Below are positions 1 through 11,062 of a DNA stretch of 64,000 nucleotides, piece by piece. Both the position numbers and the translations under genes were made by a program. Numbering within the stretch: position 1 is the stretch's first letter; the number at the start of each line of letters is the position of its first letter. A model generated the notes under the pieces. That model was not told the origin of the DNA, did no database searches, and saw only the letters and a program-made list of their open reading frames with translations. Origin of the DNA: Rhyacophila brunnea (taxonomy: Eukaryota > Arthropoda > Insecta > Trichoptera > Rhyacophilidae); assembly GCA_022495005.1 (NCBI GenBank), contig JAGYXB010001576.1, forward strand, positions 310,001-374,000. The letters run 5' to 3'.

Positions 1-157
1 TTTAAATTTAGTAAACTTTACATTCTGGCACAAAAAGGATATTTATTAGATAAACCCATACTTACAACTTTAAATGTGATAAAAATCGACGTTTTTTCAT
101 ACCCAAGCACGATGACCGAGCAGCTTAAGCATTGGCCTATAATGTCATGGGTCCAGG

Positions 158-678
158 CAGTGTTGCCATGTCTACTGAAATTTCAGTAGATCTACTGATA
201 TTTTTTGAGATTTTTCGCAATATACTGAATCTACTGATATTTTATGAAATCTACTGATATTTCTTTGCTCCACAAAATTCCCACCATCCGGGAAAAAAAC
301 GAGGCGTCTTTGAAAATTTGGGAATTTGCGGCCCGCGGCGAAAATTTTCTCCTAAAAAAATGAGCTGACTACGAAAAATTGGCAACCTGCGGCCCGCGGC
401 GAAATATATCTCCTAAAAAAACGAGCCATCTATGAAAAATTGGGAACCTGCGGCCCGCGGTGAAATATTTCTCCTAAAAAAAACGAGCCAACTATGAAAA
501 ATTGGGAGCCTGCGGTGAAATATTTCTCCTAAAAAAACGAGCCGACTATGAAAAATTGGGAGCCTGCGGTGAAATATTTCTTGTCTAAATTGAGAAACAG
601 AAATCTACTGATCGTCGAATCTACTGACATTTTTTTCCACATTCTACTGAAATTTCAAATTTTGACTTGGCAACACTG
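158..678. mobile_element. hAT-like MITE inserted in the SINE
   Basis: The ends are an 11-bp perfect inverted repeat, CAGTGTTGCCA at 158-168 and TGGCAACACTG at 668-678. The flanks are GTCCAGG (151-157) and GTCCCAGG (679-686), an 8-bp target duplication of SINE sequence with one base lost on the left. An 8-bp duplication and CAG/CTG termini are typical of the hAT superfamily. Just inside both ends lie repeated 'tctactga' words. The centre is a minisatellite. No transposase is present, so it is non-autonomous. Confidence 0.8.
305..590. repeat. Minisatellite inside the MITE, five units
   Basis: Five tandem units share 'gaaaaattggga', a 'cctgcgg' core, 'gaaatatttctcctaaaaaa' and 'cgagcc'. The anchor 'tgcgg' recurs near 327, 388, 449, 511 and 565, giving periods of 61, 61, 62 and 54. 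The last two units have lost one 'cccgcgg' block, so the array probably grew after that 7-bp deletion. Open frames across it are incidental. Confidence 0.85.
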
Positions 679-899
679 GTCCCAGGTTGGAATCCTGGGT
701 CTGGCAAATACGCATATTGATTTTCAATTTGTGTTTTGAGTCAGAGTACGGACCTAATAGGTTGATCAAGTGGCTGACATCCATTTCTCGTGAAAAACAA
801 AAATCTGTTAATACAAACATTCACTCTGTGCAGGCCCATAATATGATCCTATTAGGATTGGACAAGTTCAAAAGAAAATGAAAAAATGAAAGAAAGAAA

Positions 900-1646
900 T
901 ATCAAATTCTACCATTTTTACAACCATTTTCCAACACTTGTTAGAATATCTCATAACCTCATTTGCAGTCAATATCTCACTGTTTTCACATAATCTCTCC
1001 ATAGAGAATTTTACCTACCTCATTGTCAACCTATCTGACATGCGCGTCAATTTTACATAACTGTATTTTGGCTATATTGTCATTTTTATGAGAATACTAC
1101 AGTTCAGATTTATGGTGGGGTTGCGAGTTAAGATGTCGATCTCTCTGATAATAATTTAAAAAAAAATCTGTTAAAAAACCTCTTCGGGAGGCAGTTAAGT
1201 TCATGCCAATGAAAAAAAACTTAAAGGTTTTCTGTAAGTGATCAAAATACTTTCATGAAACGATGTTCAGTCCGTGCTTGGAATAAGTACTCCCTACTTA
1301 TTATAAGGGTGTTGGGATATTTTGCTCTCTGCCTTGTCTTGAGACATAAAAAAAACAAAAGGGATGTTTTCATTATAACAGCTGCGAATGGGGTTGTAAA
1401 GAAAAGAAAGTAATCCAGCGGTGAGGGCGGAATTTAAATTTTCATGCGCTTGCAGATTTCTGTTTCGGTTTTTTTTTCATGCTTCTGTTTTAGCTAGATG
1501 AAAGTGGGATAAAGCCAAACAGTTTAGGTTTATACGATGATACTCGAAGGAATCAAAGTAATATTTTATAATATAATATTATAACATCTGAACTATGTAA
1601 CCAATAATAGGATAGCAATGATTTACCTAATCATATTCAAGATATA
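900..1646. other. AT-rich unassigned sequence
   Basis: No repeat partner, terminal repeat or coding signal seen. It holds short A and T runs and scattered stops in all frames. Confidence 0.4.
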
Positions 1647-1840
1647 GCGGCATGACTTCGAAAAGAGACCCATAGATGGCGCTGCCCATTGACTGGACAT
1701 CACAAGCGCTATGTAGATAGATTAGGATCTAACTCTATTTATAGTGGCGTGACTTCGAAAAGAGACCCACAGATGGCGCTAACCATTGACTGGACATCGC
1801 AAGCACTATGTAGATGGATTAAGATTTAACTCTATGTTGA
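1647..1840. repeat. 97-bp tandem duplication with 'agatggcgct' boxes
   Basis: Two head-to-tail units (1647-1743 and 1744-1840) share 'tgacttcgaaaagagaccca', 'agatggcgct', 'cattgactggacatc' and 'gcactatgtagat', with about ten differences. Each unit contains one AGATGGCGC, which resembles the core of the insect CTCF/insulator motif; that link is only by eye. The duplication sits at the upstream part of a possible LTR, so it may be an LTR enhancer-type repeat. Confidence 0.85.
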
Positions 1841-2188
1841 CTCCGTAATTTATATCTCTCACAGACCTCTCACTGTCTTACAGTCAGTCAGTTTAGTCTG
1901 GTTAGCTCTGACCCTTTTGATTATACAGGTTCTCTACTTTGAGACTAAGCAAGATTCGTTTCTAGTAATAAGTGTGGTATCTAGTTGTCAAATGTGTACC
2001 TACCTCACCTACCTGAACTGAACTAATCTTTGGCAAGTTCATCTGGTTATTTGGTCGAGTGAGTCATCTTATCTTGTTAATCGTGTACCGTTTGAATTAT
2101 TCTCTGTTACTGTTGATTAATCTCTGTGAACTCTGAATAAATACTAAAACCGGAAGTTTTTCTATTTTATAAATATAATATACTATAC

Positions 2189-2207
2189 TGGCAACCAACG
2201 TGGGACC
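2189..2207 (+). promoter_or_regulatory. Primer-binding-site-like sequence
   Basis: TGGCAACCAACGTGGGACC resembles the PBS that follows the 5' LTR in gypsy/BEL-type insect elements. It was recognised by form only; the matching tRNA was not checked. Confidence 0.4.
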
Positions 2208-2498
2208 AGAGTATTTCTACGTTATAAATAAATAAAAACCATCCCTTAAACATAAATTTATTTCCTATCTAGATAATGTAACATTTGGAAGGGCAATTTT
2301 ATATTTTTTTAAATATGCAGCTTATTACTTTTTCCCATTTTCATAATTTTATAATATCGCATTTTCGAAGGTTTTTTAATCGACCTTTCTATCAGATAAA
2401 CTGATTTTACAAGCATAAAGTAGGTGAGCATTTTGAATTTAAAACTGCAAGAGGAACAGATATAACAATAAACAAGATTTCTTTCAAATATCTCCAAC

Positions 2499-2845
2499 TA
2501 GGGATTTTAATGCTCAATTAAAATATCAATACCGGTGTTTCATAATATTGAATACTGGAATAATTCTGAAAACAACTATTTTCTCTCTTTTCATTTCGAA
2601 TAATATTTCCTCAGTGCCATCAGCTTTTCCACCCAAATTAAACCTGTGGTAAATTTTTGGTGGTTTTTTTGATCATATACCTTTAGTCGGATGATTCTGT
2701 CACTATAAATCTAGTATTTGTGCACTTTATCTACTTTTTTATTACCGAAAATACCCGTATTTTATATTCTGGATTTAGAATCGATATTTCGGCATCAATT
2801 AATATAGAGATATCGGTTTATGTAATACCGGTATTGCAATCTCTA
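2499..2845. mobile_element. 'ataccggtatt' TIR element, copy 1
   Basis: The right end reads 'taccggtattgcaatctcta' (2826-2845). The left end begins TAGGGATT and contains 'atcaataccggtgttt'. The outer part of the right end, reversed, is TAGAGATTGCAATACCGGTA, almost the same as the start of the element at 26954. No clear target duplication was found here, so the left boundary is uncertain. It is probably a non-autonomous hAT-like element. Confidence 0.5.
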
Positions 2846-2907
2846 CTTAAAATAATATTAATTTACACAAAATATTTCAATTTAAATTTTACATTAAAAA
2901 ATATATA

Positions 2908-3162
2908 TTTTTTTTTTTTTTTTTTTTTTCCGACCATGTCCGATCCTGATAGGATCATATGGGCCTCCACAGAGTGGAGGTTTGTATTGACAGATTTTGT
3001 TTTTTACGAGAAATGGATGTCAGCCACTTGCTCAACCTATTAGGTCCATACCCTGACACACACAAATTGAAAAACAATTTTTGTACTTGCCAGACCCAGG
3101 ATTCGAACCTGGGACCCACGGCTTTGTAGTCCAACGCTTATGCCGCGCGGCCACCGTGGGCG
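2908..3162 (-). mobile_element. tRNA-derived SINE, full-length copy
   Basis: On the minus strand the tRNA-like head (reverse of 3090-3162) has an A-box-like 'tggccgcgcggcataagc' and B-box GGTTCGAATCC. A body of about 150 bp follows, then a poly-A tail (poly-T at 2908-2929, 22 bases). The tRNA-like part has intact A and B boxes for RNA polymerase III but no functional acceptor stem, so it is not a tRNA gene. It is the best-preserved of five copies and serves as the reference. Confidence 0.85.
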
Positions 3163-3233
3163 TACCTACGTAATATTATGTTTCCCCATATTACATGAAA
3201 AATATGATTCTATGAGAATTACTCATACAAAAA

Positions 3234-3656
3234 TTAGGGTCTAGGACAATTCGGCGCCGAGACAACTGGGCGCCACGTAATCGAATGAAATTTGAAAATA
3301 AATAAACGTTCGTGAATTATAGATACTTCTAAAATATATATTTAATCTTATTATTAATTTATAATTGAAGTATTATATTATTATTTAATACTTCGTGAGA
3401 ATTAAAATATGCACACGTAAATAATGATTTAATCGTGCATAATTTTAAGTTCAAACGAGAAGAGAGTTTTTATATTTAATGCATCAGGCATGATAATTTT
3501 CAATCTGCAATAAAAAAATTATCTTAATAACAAAATTAATTACAGCTACAAGTAGTAGATAGAAACTGATTAAAACTCCTCGTCTACTTTCTGTATATAA
3601 TCGTAACAAACATCTATTTATTTCATTCGACAGTGCGGCGCCCAATTGTACCTTCT
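3234..3656. mobile_element. 'Family F' MITE with GGCGCC inverted ends, copy 1
   Basis: The left end holds 'gacaactgggcgccacg' followed by 'tcgaatgaaat'. The right end, reversed, holds 'tacaattgggcgccgcac' followed by 'gtcgaatgaaat', so the two ends are diverged inverted repeats of about 30 bp. The interior is AT-rich and non-coding. The same element recurs at 22034-22996, interrupted by a family A copy. Superfamily unknown. Confidence 0.7.
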
Positions 3657-3962
3657 CAAAAAATATACCTAAGCTTTTAACACTAACGCTAAGCATATTT
3701 ATCTCACTTGAGCCTATGTTTCAAGTGTACTGCAAAAATATCTGCAATTCAAAATTACTGATAACCGATGTAATCGTTTAGAAACCGTTTTTTTTGCTAT
3801 TTTAACTCAGCTATTCTTTGATGGAAGGATAATACGAGATAATAAAATATCTTAGTTGACATCTCAGCCAAAAGATTTGTTAAATTTATAGAACTAAGAT
3901 GGATATATATTTTAAATTCACATTCTTATCTGATCGCCAGCATTATCTGTGACAAAATAGAT

Positions 3963-5751
3963 CAGGGGCTCTCATTATTAAGATTTTGTAATTTATTTTA
4001 TTCTTAAATCGTATGAGGACTTTGCTTAGAAGAATGCAAAGACTGCGCTTGATTGACCACGTGCGGTAGAACTACGAAATAGTTGCCAGCAAGGACCTGA
4101 ACGGATTTCTCAGACGGCTAGACGTGCACAGAATATTAATTGAAAAAGCTTATAAAATAATTGGAAAGTAGCGGTGCTACGTCATCAGGGATGGTGAAAG
4201 TTTCTGGACGTGGTCAAGATCCACCAAAGGTTGAAGAGTTGTGAACAATTTTTGAAATAAATATCAAATCCATCAAAAATATAATTGATTTTCTGAATAT
4301 TTAAGTAACGGAAATGTACCATTAACCAATTAAGTAAATTCACTTCAAAGTAAAATATTCTTAATAACTCTTTTCAACATTCTTTTTTTTTGTCAAAAAA
4401 AAACATTATTTTCCATAATTATATCTTTTATGTTGTTATTGTTTTAATAAGGGAAAGTCAAAACGAAACAGATTCTTTCATTTTTTTTTTAATTTATTTC
4501 AAATATAAATATGTATACACATATTATATATTGCCATGAAACTCAATGATAATGTTTGAAGTGTAGTCAAACAGTAGTTTAATTATTAATAGAAGAAAAA
4601 CAATCACAAATACCCGAGCTTTGAGAAAGTATCATAAATATTTTGTGACCTTATATTGAAACGAACCTGAAGCCCCCGAATGAAAGGCCAGTGGACTACG
4701 AGGGCCGTATTTTATACAACATGTGCATAGGAAGGATTTAATCTAACATTAGGAGTTAAGTGATTATAACGTTTCACGCAAAGGAGTTACTCGTGCTTGA
4801 TTCGAATGTGGACACGATAATTTGAAAACTGCTCCTAAGTCGTTTTTTTGTACTTATAAAAAATGCTTGGTAGCTTAAAGCCGAAAACACTCATCCGGAG
4901 TGCGAGTTCAATTTCTCATCGATGCAACTTTTTATCTTGGATTTTTTTCTAACTGACGTTTTCCAAAATTATTTATTTTCAATACAAAAGAAAACATTTT
5001 CAAATCCTGTATATGTTTAATATTAAAAATAATTACAAGATAAAAAGAACTTTTTATATACAACGTTTTTAAATTTGCTGTTGAATTATTATGCTCAATA
5101 TGCTCAAACTTGTACTTGATATTAAGTAAATAAAAAACAAACAAACAAATATATGATATAATATATACTAAAATGTCATTTTGATTTCCATAGTAACGCA
5201 CGTATATATTAATAATTTAGTTGCTAGGACCACCCACTTAGCAACCAATAATAGTGGATTGGATTACGGATTTCTTCCGAAATAACTTTTCATACAAAAC
5301 AGAATTAACTGAAAATGAATTCAATTCTACTTAAAGATGGATAAAAGTATTAAAAGAATTCATTGGCATCGTGTTCTGATATATTCTAATAGTTTCAAAT
5401 GTCTAGCTAGTCGGGAAGTTCGTTGAAAATGGATTGCAAGATTTGTACCAGACAAACAACCACCGGACAAATAAGAATACGAGCTAATAAAAACGTTGAA
5501 ATAATATAATATCACTTGAACTTGTACAATCTATAGGCACTAAAAACATCAAGAAATATCATTATTTGTTCACAGAATGTTATTAATTAATCATTTAAGA
5601 AGAGTACCTGAATAATTTAGGATTCACAATCGCATATTTAATAGCGCACTTTAAAGTAAATTTACTCAATTTTATCACCGATTTACTTGTATTAAGCCAA
5701 TATTTTAGGCCTTAAATGTTCCATTGCTCAAACACCAGTTGAAAACCCCTG
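3963..5751. mobile_element. hAT-like element carrying a nested family A copy
   Basis: The left end is CAGGGGCTCTCATT at 3963. The right end, reversed, is CAGGGGTTTTCAACTGG (from 5751), a common hAT terminus. The 8-bp flanks are AAATAGAT (3955-3962) and ATATAGAT (5752-5759), 7 of 8 matching. Family A copy 5032-5500 lies inside. No clear transposase motif was read. Minus the nested copy the element is about 1.3 kb. Confidence 0.6.
5032..5500 (-). mobile_element. Family A repeat, copy 1
   Basis: Family A is defined here by one end TTACAACGTTTTTATTAGC and the other (reversed) ATTACAAGATAAAAAGAAC. Between them are conserved words such as 'ttgtccggtggttgtttgtc', 'cccgactagctagacatttg', 'gttaattctgttttgtatga' and 'atacgtgcgttactatgg'. 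This copy is nearly complete (469 bp), reversed, and nested in the 3963-5751 element. It has no coding capacity. Both ends begin ATTACAA/TTACAA and several copies are flanked by TA, suggesting a Tc1/mariner-type MITE, but this is not settled. Confidence 0.85.
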
Positions 5752-5984
5752 ATATAGATTCGTAACCTTCTTGATATCACTACCACTTACATCAGGATTT
5801 TTACATTAGCATTTTATTTCTCACACTTTCCCATTATATAATATATTATATGTTTTGTTAGTATACGTCGTTTCTCCTAAGAAATTCCATCGCCTGTAAT
5901 ATATGTCCTTACATACATAATTTAATTTATCGCTAACGTGGGAAATATAGGTTTGTTATTTAAACATTTTGATAACATTTAATA

Positions 5985-6448
5985 TTACAACGTTTTTCTT
6001 AGCTCGTATTCTTATTTTTGTCCGCTGGTTCTTTGTCCGGTACAAATCTTGCAATCGATTTTTAACTAACTTTCTGACTAGATAGACATTTGAAACTTTT
6101 AGAATATATCAGAACACGATGCCAATACATTCTTTTAATACTTTTATACATCTTTAAGTAGAATTTAAATCATTTTCAGTTAATTCTGTTTTGTATGAAA
6201 AGTTATTTCAGAAGAAATCCGTAATCCAATCCACTATTATTGATTGCCAGGGGTCTTGTGTCCTAGCAACTAAATTATTAATATTTACGTGCGTTACTAT
6301 GGAAATCAATATGAAATAAAATGACATTTCAGTATTATTTGTATCCAGTACAATTTTTTTGATCGTTTAAGCTAGTCAAGTCAGGTTTATTTGATTCAAC
6401 AGAAAATTTAAAAACGTTTTACGTAAAAAGTTCTTTTTATCTTGTAAT
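5985..6448 (+). mobile_element. Family A repeat, copy 2
   Basis: Near full length, plus orientation, flanked by TA on both sides (5983-5984 and 6449-6450). It lies 484 bp from the reversed copy 1, so the two form a divergent inverted repeat. Confidence 0.85.
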
Positions 6449-7144
6449 TATTTGCCATTACTTTCATACGTTTAGTACGTTATACAATAAACATTTCTTC
6501 AAGAGGTAGATGTATTAATTGAATTATTGATTAATCACAAAAATTTAGAAAGACAAATGAAGAGTTAGTCAGTCAGTCTTATAAGATGGATAGACAAAAC
6601 AGATTCACATAGTCAGATCATCAACTAACGTAGATGAAAGAAATTCTGATAATGCAAAGACCAACGCAGTGTTTTAGAGCAAAGAAAAATAAGCTAGAAT
6701 TTTTTTTTTGTAATATCGCCTTAATCATTCATCCCTTACAATGAAGTCTACAGTGAAAAAAAACGTTGAATACTGTGTTTTTTTCAAAATTCACACTGTT
6801 TCAAAAAAAGTGTACATAATATAAAGGGGGAAAACATTTAAGCTCCAGGCAAAGTGTTTCTGAAATCAACCCTTTGATACGTTCTTTATAAAAATTGAAA
6901 TATAAAATATTCTCTCTATGTCCAATACTTTAGAAGGCCGTACATAAATTTCATATCATGCTGCGTATTCCTGGTTTATTTGAGTTTACACTGCGGTTAC
7001 TACATAAAAGGATTTAAATTGTTTTAAAATAATATTACGTCAACACAGCTTCACTGTGGTTGACTTAAAGTACCTATGGTTTTTTATATTATTATTTCGA
7101 GAATTATAAAATATTAGCTAAAATATATTTCTCTTCTTGGTCGT
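6449..7144. other. AT-rich unassigned sequence
   Basis: No terminal repeats, no repeat partner and no coding signal were seen. A weak local inverted motif 'cttcactgtggttgactt' is present near 7048. Confidence 0.4.
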
Positions 7145-7810
7145 TCATTTATGGCTGATAATCTCATCTTCTGAGTAACCATGACTCTCCTCTCCACCCC
7201 TCTCTGCCCTCTGCCACCATCGGGGTCATAGAGGTATTAAATAAAAATAGGGGCAAGCAATCGGCTTTCTCATACAACTGAATGAAGCAGGCCAACAATA
7301 GCCGACAACTTACGAGAAATAGCGACGCGATAAAAAAAAATGCAGGTCATCATGGAGGATTTACTTTGGTCATTATAATGTACCCATATAATATAATGTA
7401 AACGTAGAAATTTTGCCGCAAATTGATTACCAGCCTGCCACACCATACTTGTTTACCATACTTGCCTGCTTCACCATACTTTCATATGACCTGCCGTCCC
7501 TAGATCGGGGTAGAGTGATGCCAGCTCCCAGTAAGCTCCTTTGTTTGATCGCTCTAATAGACCGACGTTCTTCTTTCTCTGGAGGCGACTAAAATCTCTG
7601 GGTCTCTCCATGTTATCTGGTCCACGCTGAATAATATGTCCAATAAACGTCTCAGTAATATTATCGAGAGCTGTTCCGTTATCTGGGTCTCTGGATGATT
7701 GACTGATTCGTCTTGTACTCTGTCCAATAAATACGAATCATTTGACGCCAACACCACATTTTGAAGACATAAATTATTGTCTTCCGCTTCCTTTCCTTCA
7801 GGCTCCATGA
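7145..7810 (-). mobile_element. LINE 3' fragment (family P)
   Basis: The low-coordinate edge, reversed, reads 'agccataaatgaacgaccaa' then 'gaag'. This matches the 3' ends at 59149 and 34703 (tail of GAAGAAG type). A second shared block, 'agctcctttgtttgatcgct' near 7535, pairs with 59295. A broken minus-strand frame (7554-7808) covers part of it but has no domain I can name. It is read as the 3' region of a non-LTR retrotransposon. Confidence 0.5.
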
Positions 7811-7851
7811 ATCTACAGCGTAAAAAAATATGGGGAAAACTAATGTTAATT

Positions 7852-8406
7852 CATTTTCTTCACCTTGTCACGACCCAGCGTTGAGGCATAGGGCAAACAC
7901 AAGTTCACGCCACTTCCCTCGATCCATCGCCAACTCTTGCGCCTACCGCCATTCCAGACCTGCAGTGCGTAGATCGCTTTTGTATCACCGCTGCAGGGTG
8001 ATTGAGGGCTGGTCACAACGACGGAATCCTTGAGGCTGTACCACAAGGGTACGAAGTGTCACACTCTTTGGCGGCATCCGGAACACATGTCCCAGCCACG
8101 TAAAACGTATCTTCGTGATTACGTCAATCACCGAAGGCTGTTGTGTCTGCTCACAAATTCGGGTGTTTGTAACGCGGTCGTATCAATGTATCACTAAGAT
8201 TCGGCGGGGACATTTTTCGCAATCTGTGTGGGTCTTCTTATATCTGCTGCACATCCGCCTTTTACACTGATGGTCGATCCCAGATATACAATCACTTCCA
8301 CTGTTTCTAGATTTTGTAGTATACTTGCTGCTGGTTGAACATAAAGAACACAAATGTTTTCACGAGCATCATTTTTGTGGCAATGGAAATTCTTCGATCG
8401 TTCCAT
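7852..8406 (-). mobile_element. LINE 3' end with RT C-terminal region (family E)
   Basis: On the minus strand the reading starts with residues including VYLGSTIS and GGCAADIRR, the end of the RT domain typical of RTE-like and related LINEs. Further on is a WLGHV(F/L)RMP-type region (here GHVFRMPPK), then the 3' terminus 'cgtgacaaggtgaag'. Frames are broken by stops and shifts. Related fragments lie at 8430, 55900, 56299 and 56800. It is 5' truncated, as usual for LINEs. Confidence 0.7.
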
Positions 8407-8429
8407 ATAGTGGTAAGACGTGTCATCGA

Positions 8430-8600
8430 ATTTTTCAAAATCTGTGTTCGCCTTATTATGTTTGCTTCACATCCATATTTTCTACTAATGGTTGATCACA
8501 GATATATAAACTCGTCCACTGTTTCTAGATTTCACTTGTGTACTCGTTGCGTGAAAGGTCGATAACCATTAACTTGGTCTTAATCCTATTAATAAGGAGG
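8430..8600 (-). mobile_element. Second, overlapping fragment of LINE family E
   Basis: Repeats the 8219-8320 block ('aatctgtgt', 'cttccactgtttctagatt', 'atatacaa') in the same orientation directly upstream. The minus strand encodes residues like YLG/ICDQPLVE in broken frame. It is either a local duplication or two insertions of one family. Confidence 0.6.
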
Positions 8601-9238
8601 CCGACTGGTTTATTTAATGGGTTTATGACTTGGTTCACAACATAATTTATATAGATTGCTTTACTACAAGTGTTTTCCTCACGCGGTGATCTTTATCAAA
8701 TATGAGCAAGTACCGAAATCTACGTTAGAGTTTATGTAATGTTATAATAATAACGTATTGTTAATAGTTCGCGGGGGCGTTAGACAAGGAGCTATGTTAT
8801 ACAGAAAAAAGCAGTTTGTAAAATTTCAAATTATAAATATTGAGAGAAAAGAAGATCAATTATTCAAATCTAAAATATGAAAAAAATACAGAATAAAAAT
8901 AAATATGTTATTGGTGTAATTGATATTTTTAAACCTCACCGTGTGAGGAAATGGTGTCCATAGGCATATTATTTAATCATCATTAATTGTATTATAATGG
9001 ATATATTTCTGGCTTCTCAGATAGTTCATTATAATTAGTTTTCCCACGTATAGTTCAATTAATAAAATAAGCATGCTTAATCAGTTTATTTTAAGTTTAT
9101 TTTATTTATCTAGCTCGATGCTTGAAAGAGCTACCTTATACTATATATATATATGGAAATTAATGATAAAAAATATTACTATCAAAGCCATTTAACACAA
9201 ATACCATAAGTGGCACAGAGCCCATTGATACTTGATTC
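8601..9238. other. AT-rich unassigned sequence
   Basis: Nothing recognised. A short TA run lies near 9142-9154. Confidence 0.4.
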
Positions 9239-9241
9239 TTA

Positions 9242-9897
9242 AGCGCGAACCAAATTGAGGTGCATGTCATGGTGCATGACGCCTACTATGGTTTCGTCAT
9301 TTTGTAGAATATTTTGAACTATCACCATCTCTGTAAATTCACTGAAGAATGACAATGATGAAGAGTGACTACTATAATGTATTAGGAATTTGAATTATTA
9401 TTGCATTACTATTCATGCTAATTTCAATTAATTTGTACAGTTTCTACGTGTGCGTACGTCAAAATACTTGCGGCATGACATCCATAGATAATATTTTGAA
9501 CAAAACCCAACCTGCAGACCATCGCGGTAATAGACAACATTCTTATCGAAAGTACATAAGTAGTTCCAACCGCTAAAAACAATAAAACGTGATTTTGACA
9601 TGACATTCGAAGAGTGTAGGCATGTGGAATATGATAAAAACGTTCAAAACGTCATGCAGGTGTCGATGCAGTGCAGTTCAACGTGAGGTGACCTCATTGT
9701 TGTTTTAATGATTTCGGCAGATTTTGCCAACTGATAATGTTCGTTTAAAGGTTAAAAATGTGCTACGGGATGGGAGCATCAGTGTGATAATATTTTAAAA
9801 ACCAAGAACAACGACATTACACACTTTTTCCCGTAGCGGCGGCTTACTATGACGTCACGTGATAGTCTGCGACATGCACCTCAATTTGGTTCGCGCT
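9242..9897. mobile_element. Long-TIR element with TTA target duplication (Harbinger-like)
   Basis: The left end AGCGCGAACCAAATTGAGGT (continuing to 9267) is repeated exactly and inverted at the right end, giving about 27 bp of perfect TIR. The flanks are TTA at 9239-9241 and TTA at 9898-9900. A 3-bp TTA/TWA duplication is the hallmark of PIF/Harbinger elements; a TA duplication (Tc1/mariner) is the alternative. The interior holds no recognisable transposase, so it is non-autonomous. The perfect TIR suggests a recent insertion. Confidence 0.75.
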
Positions 9898-9900
9898 TTA

Positions 9901-10668
9901 CTCTATGCAACACACTTCCCAATCGGCGCACTGGTTGGGAAGCTTTGCTTTACAAGACTAGTCTTGACTCTCGATCGATAACAAATATACAGACCAGGTA
10001 ATCATGTTATCTAGAATCCAAGCAATATTGGGGAAAGCGGACATTTAAAAAGAAATGTTTCTTAAGGGGTAAAGATGAAAACATTTCCGGTCGTTTGTAT
10101 TCAACACGTATACTTGAAAATATCCCGGGAAAACAAGCTTGACTATTTCTTTGGCTCTTAGTGAAGTCAGGCGAACGCACGTGGCATAGACTACACGTAG
10201 GTATATAGTCAGCATTATCTATGGATCTACTTAATGTCTATGCCCTGTAGATTTGCTGTTAGAAGCCATAAAAGTTCCATTTTTACTTTAACCTTCCATA
10301 ACTTTTCTATTTGGCCCTATCGGTGACGACAGTTATAATATGATAATTATTATTATTTATCATTTATCTTGAGAATACATTTTTAAGTAAGAGCATTTAA
10401 CACGATGTCCAAGTGATTCATTAGTAAGGTAAATTCAATGTTTTATTATAGTATGTTAGATTTTTAAATCCTTATGATAACTAGTAACATCATATTATTC
10501 GTACAATGCTAAAAGCCCTGTGTACAGATTTTGTACATAAATTTTTATAATATTATCTTTTAGGCCGATTTTACCGTTTCATTTTATTCATAACAGAAAT
10601 CTTTTTTTAACTTTAAAGACCTACATTGGAGACATGAAAAATCTCTAATAGAGTTGATTGGGTCAATT
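9901..10668. other. Unassigned sequence
   Basis: No repeat partner or coding signal was seen on either strand. Confidence 0.4.
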
Positions 10669-10885
10669 ATGATCGCTTTTTTCCAATTAACTCAAATCCC
10701 CAGATATTGTTGCAAGTCAGGACGATCAGCAGCTACGGGTCATCGGTCGATCGTGATTAAACAACGCTAGATATCTCAAGATACCTCAAGGCAGCGGACG
10801 CGCATAGGCTTGTTAAAGATAAGCCATTTTTAATGATTAATTCGATTATACAGACTGATTCAGAAGTTATTCGTGGATTCATTAT
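10669..10885. repeat. Interspersed repeat O, copy 1
   Basis: Shares an ordered set of words with 47071-47280: 'aaatccccag', 'acgggtcatcgg', 'gtgattaaa', 'cttgttaaag', 'atacagactgattcag' and 'gttattcgtggat'. The two copies are diverged but collinear in the same orientation. Class unknown; no terminal repeats seen. Confidence 0.6.
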
Positions 10886-11062
10886 GTTCTGAGTCCAACA
10901 CATATATTGATTAAGCAACATGTACATTTTCCAAAGTCTCGATTTAAACCAGATACTCACGACTTTATAAGCTAACACGTTATCGCTTGGTCTTCTCTTG
11001 ATTCCATCCCTTATTCCTAATTCTTTACTATATATTAAATAATACATATATAGGTATTAATT

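Larger units (their letters stand above)
106..885 (+). mobile_element. tRNA-derived SINE, split by a hAT-like MITE
   Basis: The left piece (about 106-157) resembles the 5' half of a tRNA (A-box region) as seen in the other SINE copies. The right piece (about 679-885) resumes with a B-box-like stretch (GGTTGGAATCC), then the tRNA-unrelated body ending near 'gatcctattaggattggac' and an A-rich tail. The body matches, on the other strand, the intact copy at 2930-3162. The interruption is exactly the MITE at 158-678, so this SINE is older than that insertion. Confidence 0.8.
1641..2207 (+). mobile_element. Probable 5' LTR relic plus primer-binding site
   Basis: The stretch ends with AATAAA at about 2136 and then TGGCAACCAACGTGGGACC at 2189-2207. 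The latter has the form of an LTR-retrotransposon primer-binding site (TGG-initial, complementary to a tRNA 3' end). Before it is promoter-like sequence rich in TCTCTGT words. No gag or pol follows. The LTR start could not be fixed, and no second LTR is seen, so this is an inferred truncated element. Confidence 0.45.

Noticed and set aside
548..739. Open frame over the minisatellite
   Set aside because: It follows the repeat units and ends in the MITE terminus; no independent coding evidence.
2720..3043. 107-codon plus-strand frame
   Set aside because: It includes the poly-T tail (a phenylalanine run) and reads antisense through the SINE.
3090..3162. Apparent tRNA gene on the minus strand
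   Set aside because: The A and B boxes belong to a SINE head: a body and poly-A tail follow, the same unit recurs five times, and the acceptor stem does not pair.
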